From Sediminicoccus rosea (GTDB lineage: Bacteria > Pseudomonadota > Alphaproteobacteria > Acetobacterales > Acetobacteraceae): a DNA stretch of 64,000 nucleotides. The stretch covers positions 186,001 to 250,000 of the forward strand of contig NZ_CP137852.1 in the NCBI RefSeq assembly GCF_033547095.1. The letters are read 5' to 3'. Numbering within the stretch: the stretch's first letter is position 1; each line of letters opens with the position of its first letter. Shown here in pieces: positions 41,540 through 50,124 of the stretch. Made by a program: the position numbers and the translations under genes. The notes under the pieces were generated by a model, which saw nothing but the letters and a program-made list of their open reading frames with translations, was not told the DNA's origin and did no database searches.

Positions 41540-42937
41540 GTGAAGCGCCTCTCCCTCCAGCCGCCGATCATCGAGGAAGCCGGCCCGGGCTGGCTCATCC
41601 CCGCGCATCCTGAGCCCCTGGCCAAGGGTCCGGGCGGGCTGCGCCTCGCCATGATGGCGCGGCACAGCCTGATCGGCGTCTGGACCGCGGACAGCTACGC
41701 GGCGCGGGATTTCGCCTACCGCCTGCTCCGCCGCCAGGTCTGCGTCTTCAACGACCCCGCCTCCATCAAGGCGGTCTTCGTGGCGGGGGCGGACCGGTTC
41801 GAGCGCAAGGGGGCGATGATGCGCCGCGCCCTGGCGCCCCTGCTGGGCGACGGGCTCTTCATCTCCGACGGCGAGACCTGGCGCCGGCGCCGGCCGCTGG
41901 TGGCCGACATCGCGCACAAGACGCAGGTGCCCTTCTACGCGCCGATGATGACCGGCGCGGTGACCGACATGCTGGCCGGCTGGCACGAGGGCGAGGCGAT
42001 CAGCCTGCTGCCCGCCATGGCGGAGCTGACGGCGCAGATCATCGCGCGATCCATCTTCGGGACGCGGCTGGGGGCGGAGGCGCTCTCCGGCATCGTGCAC
42101 GGCTTCGGCCGCTACCAGGCGGGCATCGACAGCTTCAACCTGCCCTTCTTCCTGGGCGCCGCCGAGGGCTGGCCGGTCGGTCGCGGCCGCGCGCTCCGCG
42201 CCGCCATCGCCGAGGTGCATGGCGTGGTGGAGCATGTGATCACCGAGCACGTCGCCGGCCGGGGCGAGCATGGCTCCATGGTCGACATGCTGGTGCGCCG
42301 CATGCAGCGCAGCCCGGAACTCGGCCTCGACGTGCAGGCGCTGCGCAACGAGGCCGCGACCATCTTCATGGCCGGCCACGAGACCACGGCGGCGACGCTC
42401 ACCTGGGCCTTCTACCTGCTCGCCAAGGCGCCCTGGGCCGAGGCGTCGCTGCATGCCGAGCTGGATGCCGTGCTGGGCGGGCGGGAGCCCACCGCCGACG
42501 ACGTGGCGAACCTTCCCTATGCCCGCGCCGTGATCGAGGAGACGCTGCGCCTCTACCCGCCCGTGCCCATCCTGCCGCGCCAAGCGCGGGAGGCGACGCA
42601 GGTGGGCGACATCGCGGTGGAGAAGGATGCGCTGGTGCTGGTGGTGCCCTGGATCCTGCACCGCTCGCCCGACCTCTGGGAGCAGCCGATGCATTTCCGG
42701 CCCGAACGCTTCCTCGAAGGCCCGGCACCGGTGCCCTACAGCTACATCCCCTTCTCGGCCGGGCCGCGCATCTGCGCCGGGCTGAATTTCGGCCTGACCG
42801 AGGCGATCCTCTGCCTCGCCATGGTGGCCCGGGCCTTCCGCCTGCGCCTCGCGCCCGGCTTCACGGCCGATCCGGTCTGTCGTCTGTCGCTCAGGCCGCA
42901 ACACCCGATCACGGTCCGGCTGGAGCGACGGGGTTGA
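41540..42937 (+). CDS. Cytochrome P450
   Basis: This 465-residue protein has all P450 landmarks: the oxygen-activation helix with AGHETT (278-283), ExxR at E334-R337 in EETLRLYPP, and the heme loop FSAGPRICAG with ligand cysteine 412. It looks soluble, without an N-terminal anchor. The FNDPASIKAVF and FERKG segments near residues 70-91 recall fatty-acid hydroxylating P450s, so chain hydroxylation is a fair guess. No ferredoxin or reductase gene is nearby, so electrons must come from general partners. GTG 41540 is the start. Its stop overlaps the acyltransferase start (TTGA). Confidence 0.92.
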   Translation: MKRLSLQPPIIEEAGPGWLIPAHPEPLAKGPGGLRLAMMARHSLIGVWTADSYAARDFAYRLLRRQVCVFNDPASIKAVFVAGADRFERKGAMMRRALAPLLGDGLFISDGETWRRRRPLVADIAHKTQVPFYAPMMTGAVTDMLAGWHEGEAISLLPAMAELTAQIIARSIFGTRLGAEALSGIVHGFGRYQAGIDSFNLPFFLGAAEGWPVGRGRALRAAIAEVHGVVEHVITEHVAGRGEHGSMVDMLVRRMQRSPELGLDVQALRNEAATIFMAGHETTAATLTWAFYLLAKAPWAEASLHAELDAVLGGREPTADDVANLPYARAVIEETLRLYPPVPILPRQAREATQVGDIAVEKDALVLVVPWILHRSPDLWEQPMHFRPERFLEGPAPVPYSYIPFSAGPRICAGLNFGLTEAILCLAMVARAFRLRLAPGFTADPVCRLSLRPQHPITVRLERRG

Positions 42938-43833
42938 ACGAGACGCCGAACCAGCCCGTGCCCGACCGGCGCGCGCCCACCCTGCTGAACCGGCTGCTCG
43001 ACCTGTGGGAAATCACGCTCTACCAGGTGTTCCGCCGGCTGCCGATCGACCTGGCCCCCACGCTCTCCCGCCGCAGCACCGTCCGCAACATCCGCGAGCA
43101 GCGGCCCTGGGTGGTGGAGCGCGCGCGCGCCAATCTGAAGCGCCACCGCCCGGAGGCGAGCGACGCCCAGATCGAGACCTGGGTGAACAACTTCCTGGAC
43201 AATCTCGGCCGGCAAGTGGGCGAGGTGGCGACGGTGGGCCGGCAGCATGCTGCCGGGCGCATCGAATTCGTCCAGCCGGTCAGCGTTCGGGAGAGGTGGA
43301 ACCGGAGGCCGATCCTCGCCATCGCCGTTCACACGGGCAATTGGGAGGTGATGGCCGAAGCCTTCACCCTGGCCGGCCTGAGCGTCGCCATCATCCCGAT
43401 CGAGTGGGAAAGCCGCGGTCAGGACTGGATCCTGGCGGATCTGCGCCAGCGCAACAGCATGCGCCTCTTCCCGAAGGACCATCGCGGGCTGCGCGCCATG
43501 CTGCGGGAAATGCAGGAGGGCGGCATCTTCTCCATCTTCGTGGATGAGGTGCGCGACGGGAAACTCATGGGCCCGCTCTTCGGCCGCGCACCGCACATGG
43601 ATGGTAATCTCGGCGTTGCCGCACGGCTCGCGCGCCGCTTCAACGCGCCGGTCGCCCTCTGCTACGTGACACGCACGCCGAACAACCATTTCCGCGTGTT
43701 CTTCGGGGACCCGATCGACCTGCCTCCCGACACGAAAAATCCACTGGACGATGTGCGCTTCCTGAACGACCTGATCGAGCCGGTAATCCTGGAGCGGCTT
43801 GATCAGTGGTTTTTCCTCGATGATGAATTCTGA
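42934..43833 (+). CDS. LpxL/HtrB-type lipid acyltransferase
   Basis: This 299-residue protein is a member of the lysophospholipid acyltransferase group of lipid A lauroyl transferases. The catalytic HX4E pair is H133 and E138 in HTGNWE, and IFVDEVRDGKLMGPLFGR is the usual later substrate loop. LpxL enzymes acylate hydroxyl groups on lipid A at the inner membrane from acyl-ACP. An N-terminal anchor is weak here. Set between a P450 and a GNAT enzyme, it more likely acylates the cluster's amino lipid, on nitrogen or oxygen. TTG 42934 overlaps the P450 stop and is preceded by GGAGCGACGGGG. Confidence 0.85.
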   Translation: MNETPNQPVPDRRAPTLLNRLLDLWEITLYQVFRRLPIDLAPTLSRRSTVRNIREQRPWVVERARANLKRHRPEASDAQIETWVNNFLDNLGRQVGEVATVGRQHAAGRIEFVQPVSVRERWNRRPILAIAVHTGNWEVMAEAFTLAGLSVAIIPIEWESRGQDWILADLRQRNSMRLFPKDHRGLRAMLREMQEGGIFSIFVDEVRDGKLMGPLFGRAPHMDGNLGVAARLARRFNAPVALCYVTRTPNNHFRVFFGDPIDLPPDTKNPLDDVRFLNDLIEPVILERLDQWFFLDDEF

Positions 43834-44458
43834 GCCCGGAGACGTCGCCGTCGGCCCGCTGCCGCCCGGGCCGCTGGGCGATCACGTCCTGGACCTGGCG
43901 GCGACCGGCCGCGCGGGGCTGGCGGCCTTGCTGGGCGATGCGCCGCAGCGCCATGCCCTGTTCCGGCGGGGAATGCGGGCCGACCGCTTCCTGGTGGCGA
44001 CGGTGAATGGCGAACTGGCCGGCTATCTCAGCCTGAAATACGCGGGCCAGGGGCCCTTCGCGCCCAGTCTCGGTGATTTCATCCGCTGCCAGGGCTGGCG
44101 CCGTGGCCCGCATGCCTGGGCGGTGTTCTCCTGGATCGAGGCGCGCACGCAACCGCGCCCGCGCGGCGCCTACGTCTACGGGATGGATGTGCTGAAGGCA
44201 TGGCGCGGCCACAAGCATGGGCGGGATGTGGGCGGCGCGCTGATGGCCGCGGCGATCGAGGCGATGACGCGCCTCGGCTACACCAGCCTCGACATGGAGG
44301 TCCGCCGCCCGACCGCCCGCGCCCTGGCGCGGCGGGCGGGCGCGGTGCCTGCCGTGGCGCCGCGCCTCTCCCTCACCCGGCTGCTCATGGCCACGGCGGG
44401 AGAATACGAACGCCTGACCATCCCCCTCACGCCGGAGGCGCGCCATGGCCGGCCATGA
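43820..44458 (+). CDS. GNAT family N-acyltransferase
   Basis: This protein of about 212 residues has the GNAT fold. FLVATVNGELAGYLSLKY forms the central strands, GAYVYGMDVLKAWRGHKHGRDVGGALMAAAIE is the acyl-CoA pyrophosphate loop (given here by its ends VLKAWRGHKHG and GGALMAA), and LGYTSLDMEV is the next strand. It transfers an acyl group from a thioester to an amine. ATG 43820 is used; TTG 43799 after GGAG is an alternative. It overlaps the LpxL-like gene by 14 bases. As I recall, the ceramide synthase described from Caulobacter is also an acyl-CoA N-acyltransferase-fold enzyme, so N-acylation of a sphingoid-like base is plausible. Confidence 0.8.
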   Translation: MMNSEPGDVAVGPLPPGPLGDHVLDLAATGRAGLAALLGDAPQRHALFRRGMRADRFLVATVNGELAGYLSLKYAGQGPFAPSLGDFIRCQGWRRGPHAWAVFSWIEARTQPRPRGAYVYGMDVLKAWRGHKHGRDVGGALMAAAIEAMTRLGYTSLDMEVRRPTARALARRAGAVPAVAPRLSLTRLLMATAGEYERLTIPLTPEARHGRP

Positions 44459-45587
44459 CCTGAACCTGGCCGCGCTGCATGATCCGCAGGCCTTCGCCGA
44501 GGAGCAGGCGCGGCTTGGCAGGGTGTGGACGCTGCTCGGCTTCACCACGGACCTGCCGCGGCAGAATGACTGGTTCCGCGCCGTGCTGGGCGGGCGCTCC
44601 GTCTTCATCCAGCGCTTCGCGGAGGGGCTGCGCGGCTTCGAGAACCGCTGCGCGCACCGCTCCTTCCCGCTGCGAACGACGGAGCGCGGCAACGGCCCCG
44701 TGCTCTGCGGCTTCCACCACTGGCGCTATGATTCCGAGGGCCGGGCCGCCGGCATTCCCAATTGCCAGGACGCCTTCGGCACGACGCCGCGCGAGCTCGA
44801 TCGCCGCCTCGCGCCGCTCGATGTCGCCTGCTGCGGGCAGCTGATCTTCGCGCGCTTCCCGGGCGCCACCGAGACGCTGGAGGAGTTCCTCGGCCCGCTC
44901 TTCGAGGTGCTGGCCCTGCTCTGCGCCGACCTTGGGCAGCAGCGGCGCGCCACGCTGTCGGCGCGGATGAACTGGCGCATCAGCCAATGGATCAGCATTG
45001 ACGACTACCACCTGGCGGCGGTGCATCCGAAGAGCCTGCCGACGGGCCGCCGCTACCTCCGCCGGACGGAGCTCGGCTATCACCGGATCGGCCGGCACAG
45101 CGCCTATTTTCACCGCCAGGATGCCGGCGACGTGGCGGACTGGCTGGACGAGCTGCGCGGCAAGCGGCCGGTGCGGACCGGCTATCGCGTGGTCCATCTC
45201 TTCCCCAATGCGGCGATCACCTACCTGCCGCGCCTCTTCGTGTTGCCGCGGGTTGCGCTGCCCTTCCCCTACCTGCTGATCCAGCGCCATGTGCCCGTCG
45301 CGGCGGATCGCACACATCTCGAGGCGACCACGGCGGCGGTGGCGGGGCTGCCGCGCCATGCTTCCTGGCTGATGCGGCTGATCGCGCCCTTCGAATGGGC
45401 CCGCCTGCCCTTCGTGCAGCGCCGCATGCTGCGCGTGCTGCGCGAGGACCAGGCGGTCTGCGAGGCGATGCAGACCGGCGCCGCGCAGATCGCGCCCGAT
45501 CCGCTCTATGGCGCGGCCGAGGCCCGGATCGCCTGGTTCGACGAGGCCTATGCCGCGGCGATGCGGCCCGAGGCTTCACCGGGATGA
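44445..45587 (+). CDS. Rieske non-heme iron oxygenase, alpha subunit
   Basis: This 380-residue protein has a Rieske [2Fe-2S] site (C69, H71, C88, H91: CAHRS then CGFHHW) and the mononuclear iron ligands H189 and H194 in DDYHLAAVHP, with aspartates 186-187 in the position that links the two centres. LREDQAVCEAMQ near the C-terminus is the usual late motif. Such enzymes hydroxylate, demethylate or desaturate. No beta subunit, ferredoxin or reductase gene adjoins it. It starts 14 bases before the GNAT stop and its own stop overlaps the glycosyltransferase ATG (ATGA). The substrate is probably the same lipid handled by the P450. Confidence 0.92.
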   Translation: MAGHDLNLAALHDPQAFAEEQARLGRVWTLLGFTTDLPRQNDWFRAVLGGRSVFIQRFAEGLRGFENRCAHRSFPLRTTERGNGPVLCGFHHWRYDSEGRAAGIPNCQDAFGTTPRELDRRLAPLDVACCGQLIFARFPGATETLEEFLGPLFEVLALLCADLGQQRRATLSARMNWRISQWISIDDYHLAAVHPKSLPTGRRYLRRTELGYHRIGRHSAYFHRQDAGDVADWLDELRGKRPVRTGYRVVHLFPNAAITYLPRLFVLPRVALPFPYLLIQRHVPVAADRTHLEATTAAVAGLPRHASWLMRLIAPFEWARLPFVQRRMLRVLREDQAVCEAMQTGAAQIAPDPLYGAAEARIAWFDEAYAAAMRPEASPG

Positions 45588-46846
45588 ACCAGCCCCTCGT
45601 CCTCGATGTCTCGCGCCTGCTCTGGCGCGCGGTGCGCGCCGCACCCGGCGGCATTGACCGGCTGGAGCTGGCCATGGCGCAGCATCTGCTGCGCGAGGAA
45701 CCCTCGGCGCGCTTCGTCTTCACCGATGGCGGCGTGGTCCGCGTGCTCAAGCCTGCCATGGCCCGCCGCCTGGTCGAGGGCGCCTCGGCCCGCTGGTCGG
45801 GCCATCCGCGCGATGCCGCCTGCGGGCGTGTCACGGCCTATCTGGCCGGCGCGGAGGACGCCTTCCCCCCGGCCCGCGCCCGCCTGGCCGACCGGCAGGT
45901 GCCGCTGGTGGATCTGGGCCGCAACCTGCTGGCCGGGCTGCTCTACCGGCGCGGCGTGCCGCGCACGGCGGAGCCGGAGGCGCTGCAGGGCGCCACCTAC
46001 CTGAACCTCTCGCACCGCAACCTGGATGACGCGAAGCTCTTCGCCGCGCTGTCCCGCGCGGGCCACCTGCTCTGCTACCTGCATGATGACATCCCGCTGC
46101 GCCGCCCGAACCTTGCCGCGCCGGGCAGCGACCAGCGCTTCCGCCGCATGCTCCGCCACCTGGGCGAGAGGCCGGTGCGGATCGTCACCAATTCCGCCGC
46201 CTCCCGCCGGCGGATCGTCGAGAGCGCGGCGGCGCATGGCCTGCGCCTCGCGCGCGTCGAGGTCATCGCGCCGCCGGTCGCGGAGCTCTTCACGCATCGC
46301 ACGCCGCCTTCCGTCGCGGGGCGCCGCTTCTTCCTCGTTCCCGGGCTCGTCACCGCGCGCAAGAACCTGGCCCTGCTGGCCGAGGCCTGCCGCGCCATGG
46401 CCGGGCGGCGCGACTTCGACCTCATCCTGGCCGGCGCGCCGGGGCTGGATGCGGCGGAGGTGCTGGCCGGGCTCGGCGCCATGCCGCCCGGCATTCGGTT
46501 GCTGCGTGCCGAAGGATTGAGCGACCACGCCATGGCCCGGCTGGTGCGCGCGGCCATCGCCGTGCTGGCGCCCTCGCTCGAGGAAGGCTTCGACTACCCG
46601 GTGCATGAGGCGCTGGCCTCGGGCGTGCCCGTCATCGCCTCCGACATTCCCGCGCATCGCGAATATGTCGCGGGCTATGCGGAGTTGCTGGATGCGCGGG
46701 ACGTGGCGGGCTGGGCCGCCGCGCTGGCGGATTTCGCCGCGGGCGGGCCGCGCCATGCGGCGGCCCGCGCGGCAGCCGGCCGCTTCGCGGCGCCGAGCCC
46801 CGCCCGGCTGCTGCGCGGGATGACGGAGCTGGCGCGCGCCACCTGA
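45584..46846 (+). CDS. GT4-type glycosyltransferase
   Basis: This 420-residue GT-B enzyme has an N-terminal half ending in HLLCYLHDDIPLRRP and a C-terminal donor domain with FFLVPGLVTARKNL (the usual G-x-RKN loop), then SLEEGFDYPVHEALASGVPVIAS, the EX7E region that binds the nucleotide sugar. It resembles GT4 mannosyl/glucosyl transferases. It is the last gene of the six-gene operon starting at 40717 and is coupled to the Rieske gene by ATGA. A role in adding a sugar to the amino-lipid, giving a glycosphingolipid-like product, is inferred from position only. Confidence 0.88.
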   Translation: MNQPLVLDVSRLLWRAVRAAPGGIDRLELAMAQHLLREEPSARFVFTDGGVVRVLKPAMARRLVEGASARWSGHPRDAACGRVTAYLAGAEDAFPPARARLADRQVPLVDLGRNLLAGLLYRRGVPRTAEPEALQGATYLNLSHRNLDDAKLFAALSRAGHLLCYLHDDIPLRRPNLAAPGSDQRFRRMLRHLGERPVRIVTNSAASRRRIVESAAAHGLRLARVEVIAPPVAELFTHRTPPSVAGRRFFLVPGLVTARKNLALLAEACRAMAGRRDFDLILAGAPGLDAAEVLAGLGAMPPGIRLLRAEGLSDHAMARLVRAAIAVLAPSLEEGFDYPVHEALASGVPVIASDIPAHREYVAGYAELLDARDVAGWAAALADFAAGGPRHAAARAAAGRFAAPSPARLLRGMTELARAT

Positions 46847-47009
46847 CACGCTTGTCGCACGCCGCGAGACGCGCCATCCTGTTTTTTAAGATAGGCACAG
46901 CCTATCGAAGAATAAGAATGAGCGGATTGGTGCCGATCATGCGGCGCCGATAGGTTCCACAACACAGGACGGGATGGCCCCGAACCTGAGATCCTCACGG
47001 AGACTCGAA
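46847..47009. promoter_or_regulatory. AT-rich intergenic region with inverted repeat
   Basis: GATAGGC (46890-46896) and GCCTATC (46900-46906) form a 7-bp inverted repeat with a three-base spacer, preceded by a T6 run and followed by an A-rich stretch. A T-tract after the hairpin is missing, so it reads more like an operator or promoter element for the small exported-protein gene than a terminator of the lipid operon. Confidence 0.4.
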
Positions 47010-47396
47010 ATGTCCAAGCGCTTCACCCTCGCCGCCCTCGCCGCCCTGCCCATCGCCTTCGCCTCGATGGGCGCCCAGGCGCAGATGGCGCAGTATTGCG
47101 AAGGCCGCATCGTGGCCAACGCCTTCTACGCCAATGTGCAGAGCAACGGCTCGCGTTCCACGGTGCCGTATTTCGTGCAGCTGCAGAACCGGTCGGGCGA
47201 GGCGATCCGCTACACCGTGCGCTTCACCGCGCCGCACATCATGGGCGCGCAGAACGGCAGCACCGTGGCGCATCTGGCGAGCTACCAGCAGGTGACGGTG
47301 CAGCTCGGCACGCAGAGCTTCAACAACCCCTCGGGCACGGGCCAGCTCAGCCAGGCGGACATGGCCCGCTATACCCAGGTGCAGTGCCCGCGCTAG
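47010..47396 (+). CDS. Small exported protein, two-cysteine family
   Basis: This 128-residue protein has a Sec signal peptide (SKRFTLAALAALPIAFASMG, cut near AQAQM). The mature protein begins MAQYCEGRI and ends VQCPR, with only two cysteines, one at each end, that could form a disulphide. The middle is polar and beta-rich. It resembles the exported protein at 50296-50664 (AQFCNGRI at the start, VECP at the end). The family is unknown to me. ATG 47010 lies before the basic residues of the signal; an upstream ATG at 46974 would spoil it. Confidence 0.75.
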   Translation: MSKRFTLAALAALPIAFASMGAQAQMAQYCEGRIVANAFYANVQSNGSRSTVPYFVQLQNRSGEAIRYTVRFTAPHIMGAQNGSTVAHLASYQQVTVQLGTQSFNNPSGTGQLSQADMARYTQVQCPR

Positions 47397-47404
47397 GGCC
47401 TGAC

Positions 47405-47430
47405 CGTCTTTGGTGGAAACACCCAAGACG
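47405..47430 (+). terminator. Hairpin with GAAA tetraloop
   Basis: Arms CGTCTTTGGTG and CACCCAAGACG pair over 11 positions with one mismatch and are capped by GAAA, a stable GNRA tetraloop. It begins nine bases after the stop of the exported-protein gene and probably marks the 3' end of that transcript. Confidence 0.6.
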
Positions 47431-47513
47431 CGACCCAGCCTCTCAGCGAATGGCCAGGCCGTGATCAACCCCTGTTGATCGCGGCCCAGGCGACTGGGAG
47501 GGCATCGCAGCAG

Positions 47514-47536
47514 CCCAGCCCGGATCCGGGGCTGGG
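47514..47536. terminator. Hairpin between convergent genes
   Basis: Arms CCCAGCCC and GGGCTGGG (8 bp) enclose a seven-base loop and are followed by TTGTTCG on the plus strand. A second small hairpin, GATCAAC/GTTGATC (47463-47480), precedes it. They lie just beyond the MFS gene's 3' end, so a bidirectional transcript end is likely. Confidence 0.5.
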
Positions 47537-47545
47537 TTGTTCGCG

Positions 47546-48721
47546 TCACGCCTTCTGCCAGCGCAGGAACAGCGCGCAGCCCATCACCAGCGCCGCGGCG
47601 AAGGTGAGCAGCGCCGCCGCCACCCCGCCCAGCGCCGCGGCCGCGCCGCTCAGCCCCTGCAGCACGGCGGCGCCGCCGAAGAAGAAGATGTTCTGCGCCG
47701 AGAGCGCGCGCCCCGCCTCCTCCGGCCGCACCAGGCTGCGGAGCAGCGCGAAGCAGAGGATCTGGAAGGAGATGGTGGCGCCGAAGCCCACCAGCAGCAG
47801 CCCATCCGCCCAGGCGGGAAAGCCCAGCGGCCCGCCCAGCACCAGCGCCACGACGCAGGCCGCCGCCGCCAGATGCCCGCCCAGCAGCAGGAGGCGCAGA
47901 TGGCCGAGCCGCCCCACCAGCCAGCCCGCGAAGGCCGGGCCCGCGACGAGGGTGAAGGTGCAGAAGAGCAGCAGGTGCCCGGCCTCGATCCGGCCCATGC
48001 CCTTGATGTCCATCAGCCAGGGCCCGCCCCAGAGGCCGCGCACGCCCAGCACCGCGCCGAAGCTGACGAAGGCCAGCGCCATCAGCCCGCGCAGCCGGGG
48101 CGAGGTGGCGAATTGCATCACCTCCCGCGCATTCTGCCAGATGCTGGAGCGCGAAGCCTCGGCCGGGCGCTCATGCCGCACCGTGAGCGCGATGGCGAGC
48201 ATGGCGATGAGCGCCAGCGCGCCGCAGGCCCAGAAGCCCGCGCGCCAGCCCGAGACCTCGACCAGCCAGGCGAGCGGCGAGGCGGAGAGGATCATCCCCG
48301 AATTGCCGAAGCCCTGGACCAGGCCCGCCCAGAGGCCGAACTGCGCCTGCGGCACGCCGCGCGCGGCATAGGTCATCGGGCACATCATCATGCCGGAACA
48401 GGCCACCCCGAGGACGATCTGCGCCAGCAGCAGCGTGGCGGCCGAGGGCGCCACCGCGGCCAGGGCCGAGCCCAGCACGGCGATGGCCATGAGGGTGAGG
48501 GCCACCGGCTTCACGCCATAACGGTCGAGCCCCACGCCGACCGGGATCATCGCGACCGCGAAGGCCGCGGGGAAGGCGCTGGTGATGGCGGCCAGCGTCT
48601 CCGCGCTGATCGCGAGGTCGCGCGTCAGCACATCGGTCGCGACGGCGGGCAGGGTGCGGACGGCGTTGGAAAACACATGGCCCAGCGTCAGGGCCAGCAG
48701 CGGAACGGCGATGGGATTCAA
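47546..48721 (-). CDS. MFS transporter
   Basis: This 391-residue protein has twelve hydrophobic segments, the MFS loop motif between helices 2 and 3 (VGVGLDRYGVKPVAL) and a long central cytoplasmic loop (RHERPAEASRSS). The substrate is unknown. TTG 48721 overlaps the stop of the FAD-linked oxidase gene (TTGA), so carrier and oxidase are made together; a hydroxy-acid such as lactate or glycolate is a reasonable guess for both. Confidence 0.85.
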   Translation of the reverse strand: MNPIAVPLLALTLGHVFSNAVRTLPAVATDVLTRDLAISAETLAAITSAFPAAFAVAMIPVGVGLDRYGVKPVALTLMAIAVLGSALAAVAPSAATLLLAQIVLGVACSGMMMCPMTYAARGVPQAQFGLWAGLVQGFGNSGMILSASPLAWLVEVSGWRAGFWACGALALIAMLAIALTVRHERPAEASRSSIWQNAREVMQFATSPRLRGLMALAFVSFGAVLGVRGLWGGPWLMDIKGMGRIEAGHLLLFCTFTLVAGPAFAGWLVGRLGHLRLLLLGGHLAAAACVVALVLGGPLGFPAWADGLLLVGFGATISFQILCFALLRSLVRPEEAGRALSAQNIFFFGGAAVLQGLSGAAAALGGVAAALLTFAAALVMGCALFLRWQKA

Positions 48722-50124
48722 TTGCGGAACATCTTGCCCGGATTGAGGATGCCCTTGGGGTCCAGCGTGGTCTTCAGGCTCCGCATCACGGCGATCGCCT
48801 CCATCCCGTGTTCCGTCTCCAGGAATTCCCGCTTGCCGAGGCCGATGCCGTGCTCGCCCGAGCAGGTGCCGCCCAGGTCGAGCGCGCGCTGCACGATCTT
48901 CCGGTCGAGCGCCCAGGCGCGCTCCATCTCATCGGCGTTGTTTTCCTCGACCAGGATGATGGTGTGGAAATTGCCGTCGCCGACATGGCCGACGATGGGC
49001 GCCTCGAAACCGCTCGCCTCGATATCGGCCTTCGCACCCAGCAGCGCCTCGGCGAGGCGGGAGATGGGGACGCAGACATCGGTGGTGATGCCGCGCTTGC
49101 CGGGGCGATAGGCGATGCCGGCCCAATAGGCGTCATGCCGCGCCTTCCAGAGCCGGTTGCGCGTCTCCGCCTCGCGCGCCCAGGCGAAGCCGGAACCGTT
49201 GTGGTCGGCGGTGATGGCCTCCACGGCGCTGGCCTGCTCGGTCACGCCCGCCTCGGTGCCGTGGAATTCGAGGAAGAGCGTGGGGACGGGCGCATAGCCC
49301 TCCAGCTTGGAATAGGCGATGCAGGCGGCCATCTGGACTTCGTCCAGCAGCTCGATCCGCGCCACGGGAATGCCGAGCTGCATGACGGTGATGACGCTGT
49401 TCACCGCGTCCGCCAGCGTCGGGAACTGGCAGACCGCCGCGCTGGTGGCTTCGGGAATGCCATGCAGGCGCAGGCGGATCCTGGTGATGACGCCGAGCGT
49501 GCCCTCGCTGCCGATGAAGAGGCGCGTCAGGTCGTAGCCATTGGCGCCCTTGCGCGTGCGCCCGCCGGTGTGGATCACGCGCCCATCGGCCAGCACGACC
49601 TCGAGGCCCAGCACGTTCTCGCGGATGGTGCCGTATCTCACGGCATTGGTGCCGCTCGCGCGCGTCGCGCACATGCCGCCGATGGTGCAGACCGAGCCCG
49701 GATCCACCGGGAAGAACAGCCCCTGGTCGCGCAGGAATTCATTGAGCTGCTGGCGCGTGACGCCCGGCTCGATGAGACAATCCATGTCCTCGGCGTTGAC
49801 CTCGAGAATGCCGGTCATGTGGCTGAGGTCGAGGGTGATGCCGGCGCGCACCGGATTCACATGCCCCTCCAGCGAGGTGCCGGCGCCGAAGGGCGTCACC
49901 GGCACCTCATGCTGGTGGCAGAGCCTCAGGATCTCGCTCACCTCCGCCGTGGTCTTCGCGAAGGCGACGGCGTCGGGCAGCGTCGGCGTCGTCGTGTCCT
50001 CGCCGCGGCCATGCTGCTGACGGATGGCGTCGTTGGTGCTCAGGCGGTCGCCCAGCAGGGCGCGCAGGGCGGCGATGACGGCATCCACGGGTCCCAAGGA
50101 CGAGGGGGGCGAGAACGAGTTCAT
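48718..50124 (-). CDS. FAD-binding 2-hydroxyacid oxidase (GlcD/Dld-like)
   Basis: This 468-residue flavoprotein of the PCMH/GlcD group has VTPFGAGTSLEGHVNPVRAG and DPGSVCTIGGMCATRASGTNAVRYG, which wrap the FAD pyrophosphate, and GHVGDGNFHTIILV plus GTCSGEHGIGLGKREFL, which carry the metal/substrate histidines. It resembles D-lactate dehydrogenase (cytochrome) and the GlcD subunit of glycolate oxidase. No glcE or glcF lies next to it, so a stand-alone D-lactate or D-2-hydroxyacid dehydrogenase is more likely. ATG 50124 is the start; the longer frame upstream is antisense to the exported-protein gene. Confidence 0.92.
   Translation of the reverse strand: MNSFSPPSSLGPVDAVIAALRALLGDRLSTNDAIRQQHGRGEDTTTPTLPDAVAFAKTTAEVSEILRLCHQHEVPVTPFGAGTSLEGHVNPVRAGITLDLSHMTGILEVNAEDMDCLIEPGVTRQQLNEFLRDQGLFFPVDPGSVCTIGGMCATRASGTNAVRYGTIRENVLGLEVVLADGRVIHTGGRTRKGANGYDLTRLFIGSEGTLGVITRIRLRLHGIPEATSAAVCQFPTLADAVNSVITVMQLGIPVARIELLDEVQMAACIAYSKLEGYAPVPTLFLEFHGTEAGVTEQASAVEAITADHNGSGFAWAREAETRNRLWKARHDAYWAGIAYRPGKRGITTDVCVPISRLAEALLGAKADIEASGFEAPIVGHVGDGNFHTIILVEENNADEMERAWALDRKIVQRALDLGGTCSGEHGIGLGKREFLETEHGMEAIAVMRSLKTTLDPKGILNPGKMFRN

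Noticed and set aside
46881-46906. Intrinsic terminator after the lipid operon
   Set aside because: The T-run precedes rather than follows the hairpin on the plus strand, so it was listed as a regulatory inverted repeat.
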